Translations under genes and position numbers: made by a program
Shown here: piece after piece, positions 58,789 to 64,000 of the stretch
Layout of the letters: each line of letters opens with the position of its first letter
Position numbering within the stretch: the first letter of the stretch is position 1
NCBI GenBank assembly: GCA_029945375.1
Contig: CM057058.1
Span: 3,968,001-4,032,000 of the forward strand
Direction of reading: 5' to 3'
Source: Agaricus subrufescens
Taxonomy: Eukaryota > Basidiomycota > Agaricomycetes > Agaricales > Agaricaceae
DNA length: 64,000 nucleotides
Notes under the pieces: model-generated
What the model was told of the DNA's origin: nothing
What the model saw: the letters and a program-made list of their open reading frames with translations, nothing else
Databases searched by the model: none

Positions 58789-58950
58789 TAGACGACGTGG
58801 ACACGTTAGAACTTCCAGATGACAGTTCAACTGGTATATTACCTGTAGACGATGTGGACACGTTAGACTACAGGGTGAGAGTCAATACATGGTAGGAATG
58901 GAGAGGAATACAAATATGTACACTTCCAGATGACAGTTCAACTGGAAGTG
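58789..58950. repeat. two interleaved direct repeats
   Basis: GTAGACGATGTGGACACGTT occurs at about 58789 (one mismatch) and 58852. ACTTCCAGATGACAGTTCAA occurs at about 58811 and 58920, the latter followed by CTGGAAGTG, making a small hairpin. Non-coding. Confidence 0.75.
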
Positions 58951-59108
58951 CTACATGTGGAGACAAATCTAATATACACAAAGTCACCTGATCATTCCTA
59001 CATATCATCTGACTACATAGCGATATCTTTATGATCGTTCAACACTTCTGTGGTTGAGGACTGCTCTCTTCCTCTGATACATAATGCCCACAGCTCCTTA
59101 ATGGGTAC

Positions 59109-59404
59109 TGTTACAACCTTATAGCAATTAGCTCAGGTTGCAACTTAAGGCAAAGACTTGAGGGTGATAAGGGAATATAGCAAGTTGGTAAAGCATAAGG
59201 AAATACAGAGTATAACTACACTACTTATAGAAGAGTCAACTACCTAATAATAGAAGGAAGAGTCAGGCTGAGTAAGTATACCCAAGGTGTCTGACTAACA
59301 GTGAGAACAATGCTGAGTAAACATGAGAGACAAGTACACAAATAAGGAAGTGGTAGCATATGGTCCTGGGTCAGTGGGACAATAACAGAAATAGATTGTA
59401 ACAT
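59109..59404 (-). repeat. 3' LTR of Gypsy element 2
   Basis: 296 bp, TGTTACAATC...GGTTGTAACA on the minus strand, with perfectly inverted ends TGTTACAA/TTGTAACA. It is preceded on the minus strand by a purine-rich GAACGGAGGTGA, likely the polypurine tract. The 5' LTR lies beyond the window. Confidence 0.82.
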
Positions 59405-59437
59405 CACCTCCGTTCAGGCTTCAAGTGGTGAGAAGCA

Positions 59438-60854
59438 TCAATCAGTGAGATTGATGAACAACTTGGCCTTCTTGTCAGATATCATCCACTTATTGGTAGT
59501 TTCATTGAAACTGATGAAGTGGGGGGTGTTGTTGTTGCCAGCTTTGATGAAATGGAGTTGTACACCCTTGTACTTATCCTCGGTTCTGAAGTTCATCATC
59601 AGGGCAGATAGGATGACTGCCCAATAGGCAGGTCGGTGTTCAATGTCTCCAGTGTGCATGAAAGTGTAGTTGAAAGGGAGTGCAAACTCGACTGGTTTGG
59701 GGAAAGGGGGAATGTATTTGATGATCTCGTCCAAAATGTCGGGGTCAGAAATGTTGCTAACTTTGGTTTGTTTGGTCGGGACTGGGGGTTGGTTTTCTTT
59801 GTCGGAGTCTTTGTCCATGCGATCATGCATGACAGTGGTGTAGTTGGGAATGGGGAGTGGCTCTTTGGGGTCCTTGGTGATGTCGGGGGTGGCTGGTCTG
59901 GTGGGGGCAAACTTCTGATAAGTCTCGATCATTTGTTTAGTGGCGTTTTGGGTTTGTTCATTTCCCATGTCGGGGAGGGAGCTGAGGTGGTTGATGATGC
60001 TGACACAGATTTGGTGAGCCCAGTATTTGACATTCATGGGAATGATGTGTCCGAGGTTCTTCAAGATGGTGCCAAATTCCTTGTGGAGTTCGTCATTGTG
60101 TCCTACTATGGTGCGTATGGGTTGTACAGCGTTGAGGCAAGTGGTGTGGATATTAGTGGTGGTTTTGTGTAGAGTTCTTCCTAGGTTTCAGACATATCCG
60201 AGAGAATGAAGGAGGCAGAGGAGGTGGGTGCAACGTTCATTGATGTTGTAGATGGAGGTGAGATAATCCTCATGAGGGCATTGATCAAAAAGGGCATGGA
60301 TGTGTGGTGGGAGAGAAGGATCCATGACTAGTGCTTCGAGGATGGGGATGTACTTTGAGTAGGAAATGGTGGGCAGATTTGATAGCAAAAGGTGACAAAT
60401 GGTTTGTTTTTTATACTACTTCCTCCTCCCAATTAGGCAACGACTACTGTTGCTGGTTGTTTTCATCAGCCAGTGCTTCCCATCCATTCTCCCATGTTCC
60501 ATTTGTGGCCCATCTGTGGGCATTTGGGTTTATCTCCTCAGTGAGATCTTTCAATTCTTCTTCCATCATTTCCAACTTCCTCTTTATCTTTTTGATCAGC
60601 TGCCTCTCCTTTCTCATGACCTTCACCATGTGGTCTTTCTCTGCTTGGGTTGGGGCGTCTACTCCCTTGGGCCAATCATAGATGAGTGGGACATAGGTGT
60701 GGGCATATCTGTTGTCTATGTTGGTTACTGCACTGTAGATTTCAATGAGCTCTTGTTTGGCAGAGCTCTGGAAAGAGTTGATGATGAGGTTATGATAGGC
60801 CTCTTGTTTGGTGGTGGTGGTGGTGGTTTCGGCAGTGTTTTGTTGGGTGCTCAT
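59438..60854 (-). pseudogene. additional ORF 3' of pol in Gypsy element 2, broken into pieces
   Basis: It starts at 60854 (MSTQQNTAETTTTTTKQ), 65 bp after the pol stop. Piece one (60854-60444) has a charged coiled coil (MRKERQLIKKIKRKLEMMEE). Piece two (60388-60188) reads SNLPTISYSKYIPILEALVM and HEDYLTSIYNINERCTHLLC. Piece three (60064-59438) reads MKNLGHIIPMNVKYWAHQIC, an acidic Pro-rich linker, and PAYWAVILSALMMNF to a stop just before the LTR. Two frame breaks separate the pieces. There is no signal peptide or membrane segment, so it is not a classical env. I do not recognise a domain; similar ORFs may accompany gag-pol in other mushroom elements. Confidence 0.55.
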
Positions 60855-60918
60855 GATGTCTTCTTCGAACCAATAGATGATGCTATACCAATTGTTGGGC
60901 TGTGGTTTTCCTTTTATA

Positions 60919-63900
60919 TCACAGTAGGTTATTGTGCTTTCTATATTCGGAGAGAAGATCTTGTGCATTCTCAAGGTCTGTTGCTGATTGCCACATATCC
61001 TCAGAGTTATCATATCCTTTCCAGTGTATGAGGTATTGAGTTCCTCGGCCTTTTTTCCTGTGTCCACAGATCTCCTCTACTTTGTATTCTTCTTCATTAT
61101 TAATAATATCCGGGGGAGGTGGAGGTGGAGTCTTTTGACAGTTGAATTCGGGTTTGTTGAATTTGGTGAGAAGTGAAGAATGGAAGACATCGTGTATAGC
61201 CCAGGTTTCAGGTAATTTTAGGTGGAAGGATGTTTCTCCAATGGGTTCCAGAATTTCAAAAGGTCCATATCACTTGTTGTCCATTTTTCCTGACAGGCAG
61301 TTTGATCATATGTTAGTTGCTTCTAGGAAGACAAAGTCTCCTTTGAGTAAGGGAGTTTTCTGCCATTTCAGATTTCTGCGTTTGGACATGATGGAGTTAT
61401 ATTCTTCCAATGCTGCTCGTGCTTCATTTCAGGCTTTAGCTAATTCCGAGGTGAAATTGTTTGCAAGGGGGTTAACCAAGTTAGTGGTTAGGTTTCCTTT
61501 CCATGGGTGGATGCCATAGGTGAGGAAGAACGGGGTTTGTTTAGTTGCAGCATGGGTTTTGTTGTTGTATTGAAATTCAGCGGTGGGAAGCCATTTTGCC
61601 CAATTGTCTTGTTTGTAGTTGATGAAGTTTCGCAGGTAGGCTTCTATTTCTTGGTTGATCCTTTCGGTTTGACTGTCAGTTTGGGAATGGTAGGTGGTGG
61701 ACAAGTTCCTTTCGATTCCTAGGGTGGAGCAGAGTTCTTTCATGAATTTGGAGGTGAACTGAGGGCCTCGGTCACTGATAATGCATCTTGGGATTCCGTG
61801 TATGTGCCATATGTCCTTCTTGTAGATTTCAGCTAGCTGTTTCGACGTGAGAGAGGTTTCGGTGGGAGTGAGGTGGATCATTTTGGAGAATCAGTTAACT
61901 ACTACAAGTATGGTGTTGTGATCCTTGGATTTGGGTAAAGGTCCTATCAAGTCTATGGAGATTTCTTGCCATGGTGTTTTGGGGATAGGTAGCGGTTTGA
62001 GGGGTGTGTGACTGGGTTGTCAATTTATCTTGTTCTTCTGGCATTCAGTGCATCCTGTCATGAATCTTTTGACATCCGTTTTGATCATGGGCCACCAGAA
62101 AGTTTGTTTTACGAGTTTGAGCATGTGGTAGGATCCAGGATGTCCAATGTCAGGTGGGTTGTGGTGGTCCAGGAGTATGGATTCTCTGAGTCTAGGTTTG
62201 TCTGGTACATAGATCTTTCCATTTTGATAAGTAACTCTGTTTTCTTCCCAGAATTGGTCAGGTCATTTATTTCTTTCTTGAGTGATGTGGTGTTCCAGAT
62301 AGGGGGAGTTTTTGATCTGTTTTAAGATATCAGGGGCTGTGGATATAGAGAAGTTTCGATTTAGGAAGATGGTGGTTTCTAGTGAGGTGGGAATTTCAGA
62401 TAGGGTTTGTAGGATTATGCAGTCTTTGAATATTTCAATTTGGGTTTCTTCTTTGGGGGAGTCATGTTGGAAAAGTCTGGATAAAATATTGGCCTTGATG
62501 TTTGTTTTTCCTGGAATGTGTCAAAGTAAGTAATCATATTCTTGGAGCATGAGATACCATCTGGCTTGGTGGGCATTCAGTTTTTGTGGTTCACGGAAAT
62601 ATTTGAGATTTTCATGATTGGTCCAGATTTCAAACTGATGTTTGGCGTCTAACAGGTAATGTCTCCAGTTCTTGATTGCTTTGACAATGACAAGGAGTTC
62701 TTTGTCATAGATTTCGTAGTTCTTTTCTGCATTGGTGAGGGCTTTAGACATGAAGGCGACTGGGTGCCATTTTCCTTCTTGTTCTTGGGACAGGACCACT
62801 CCAATTCCTACATTGGATGCATCAGTTTTGAGTCTGAATTTTCCTTTGTTATTGGGTAAGGCTAGGATGGGTTCATTTGTGATGGCAGTCTTGATGGCTT
62901 CAAAGGCATTTTGCTCCTTGGTGGTCCATTTCCAGGGTTTTGGTACTTTACCTCCCTTCAAGGCATTGAGCAGTGCAGCAAGAGTGCTAAAGTCCTGGAT
63001 GAAACATCAGTAAAAGTTTGCAAAGCCTATGAACTGTTCAATGTCCTTTATGCAGGTCGGCATTTTCCAGTTTCGAACTGGTTTGACTTTTTCGGATTCC
63101 ATGCTTGCTTGGCCATCGCCGATGACTGTCCCAAGCATTGAGATTCAGGTTGTGTTGAATTTGCATTTGGTTCATTTGAAGCATAGGTTGTTCTCGTCTG
63201 CTATTTTTAGGAAGTCATCTATGTAATTGACTAGTGAGCTGTCTTGGATCATTTTGCAGAAGATGGTGGTCATCCAGTGGGAGAAGGTAGCTGGTGAGTT
63301 GCACATTCTGAAGAACATTACCATGGGTTTGAAAAGTCTGCAATTAGTGAGGATTGCACCTTTCCATTTGTCTCCTTCCTTGATCTGCACGTTGTTATAT
63401 CCCCAGATGATATCAAGTTTATTGAAATATTAGGCATGTTTCAGTTTCCCGATTACTTTGCTGATCAGTGGTAAGGGGGTCTTGTCCTTGATGGTGACCG
63501 TGTTGAGTTTTCTGTAGTCCTGGCATAATCTCAGTGATCTGTCTTTCTTGGGAACAAAAAAGCATGGGGCAGCATAAGGGCTTTTGGATGGTTGGATACG
63601 TTTAGTGGCAAGGTTTTTGTCCAGGAATTTATTGAGTTCTATTTCTTCCTTTGGGGTCATTTCATAGACTTTGGCATCAATTTCGGTAGGGGCGTCCGGT
63701 AGTAGGTTGACTTCATGGTCCCATTGGGTTCGTTTGGGCAGTTTGTCGAAGTTCTTTCGGTTGAAAAGATGGGTATAGGGTTGCATGTAGTCTGGTAGAT
63801 CAAGGGGGTTCATGGGGTTGGGTTCCTTTTCTTCTTCAAAGTCTTCCCATTTGGTTTGGAGGCGTCATAGGTGTTCTGGTAGTGAGAAATTGGTATGTTT

Positions 63901-64000
63901 GGTTGAACATTTGGGTGGGCATCTTGAAAAGGTCACAGTTCCTTTGTACCAGTTGATTTCTGGGTTGTGTTTGATTAGCCAGTCATGTCCAATGAAGATG
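60919..64000 (-). pseudogene. pol: pol polyprotein of Gypsy element 2, many stops
   Basis: From the right edge: protease end (IFIGHDWLIKHNPEINWYKG), reverse transcriptase (FVPKKDRSLRLCQDYRKLN at 63560, YIDD at about 63220), and RNase H (FRLKTDASNVGIGVVLSQEQ at 62800, intact Asp). Integrase has a His2Cys2 finger (HHNPPDIGHPG...CTECQKN) and the core SIDLIGPLPKS, ISDRGPQFTSK, with TDSQTERINQE. The chromodomain (YKVEEICGHRKKG...YLIHWKGYDN) ends at 60919. Stops interrupt at least at 63430, 63172, 62521, 61891 (Arg position), 61429 (Trp position) and near 61290 and 61267. The usual TDGQTE is TDSQTE. Inactive. Confidence 0.9.

Larger units (their letters stand above)
59109..64000 (-). mobile_element. 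Ty3/Gypsy chromovirus (element 2), 3' part
   Basis: Minus-strand order: protease end, reverse transcriptase, RNase H, integrase, chromodomain, a further ORF, LTR. gag and the protease start are outside the window to the right. Distinct from element 1 in LTR and protein sequence. Confidence 0.9.

Noticed and set aside
60444..61067. Start of the 3' ORF of Gypsy element 2 at 61067
   Set aside because: 61067-60920 overlaps the chromodomain in another frame; the Met at 60854 just after the pol stop is a better start.

Overview
The window looks like transposon-rich nuclear DNA of an agaricomycete (mushroom-forming) fungus. The evidence is protein families that I know mainly from that group (Plavaka-type transposases, TET/JBP dioxygenases, OrsD-type proteins, chromodomain Ty3/Gypsy elements), many 45-60 bp introns, and decayed mobile elements nested in each other. 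Housekeeping genes are few and several are damaged. All family names come from reading translated motifs by eye; no search was run.

Layout. 1-720 is a 66-bp satellite, followed by a short C-rich tract. 831-2907 (minus) is a broken OrsD-domain gene of the telomere-linked-helicase type. 4395-10440 is a DNA element with ~86-bp inner inverted repeats and one decayed P-element-like transposase gene, cut by a 576-bp solo LTR. 10.4-13.4 kb holds LTR-like and GTGGCC-rich debris. 13444-31158 is a 17.7-kb interval that starts and ends with the same inverted motif (CATCAGCAAAA) and with CTTGA-rich subterminal arrays. Inside it lie, left to right, an RS-tailed protein of an expanded mushroom family, remnants of GINS subunit SLD5, the mannosyltransferase ALG12, an EGF-domain secreted protein, a Dap1-like cytochrome b5 protein, a TET/JBP dioxygenase and a Plavaka transposase. 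31.2-34.7 kb is a tandem triplication of an unrecognised gene. 34.9-36.0 kb is a Gln/Pro repeat gene that abuts a Ty3/Gypsy LTR, and 36.0-42.2 kb is that defective chromovirus. 42.2-43.75 kb is an integrase-core pseudogene. 44.5-50.05 kb is a segmental duplication with three protein-kinase-like copies, the middle one inverted. 50330-57521 is a second Plavaka-like element with inverted repeats and two genes. 57.5-59.1 kb is non-coding repeats, including a 126-bp foldback element. 59.1-64.0 kb is the 3' part of a second Ty3/Gypsy chromovirus with an additional ORF after pol.

How it fits together. The window is an archive of transposition and decay. Several genes are stopped where the conserved reading suggests CGA->TGA or TGG->TGA, as expected from deamination of methylated cytosine or a RIP-like process, and the window also carries a TET/JBP gene of the family that oxidises methylcytosine. 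The most promising system is the interval that joins the TET/JBP gene, the Plavaka transposase and the shared CATCAGC ends. It may be one very large cargo-carrying element, or two related insertions flanking decaying host genes; the sequence alone does not decide this.
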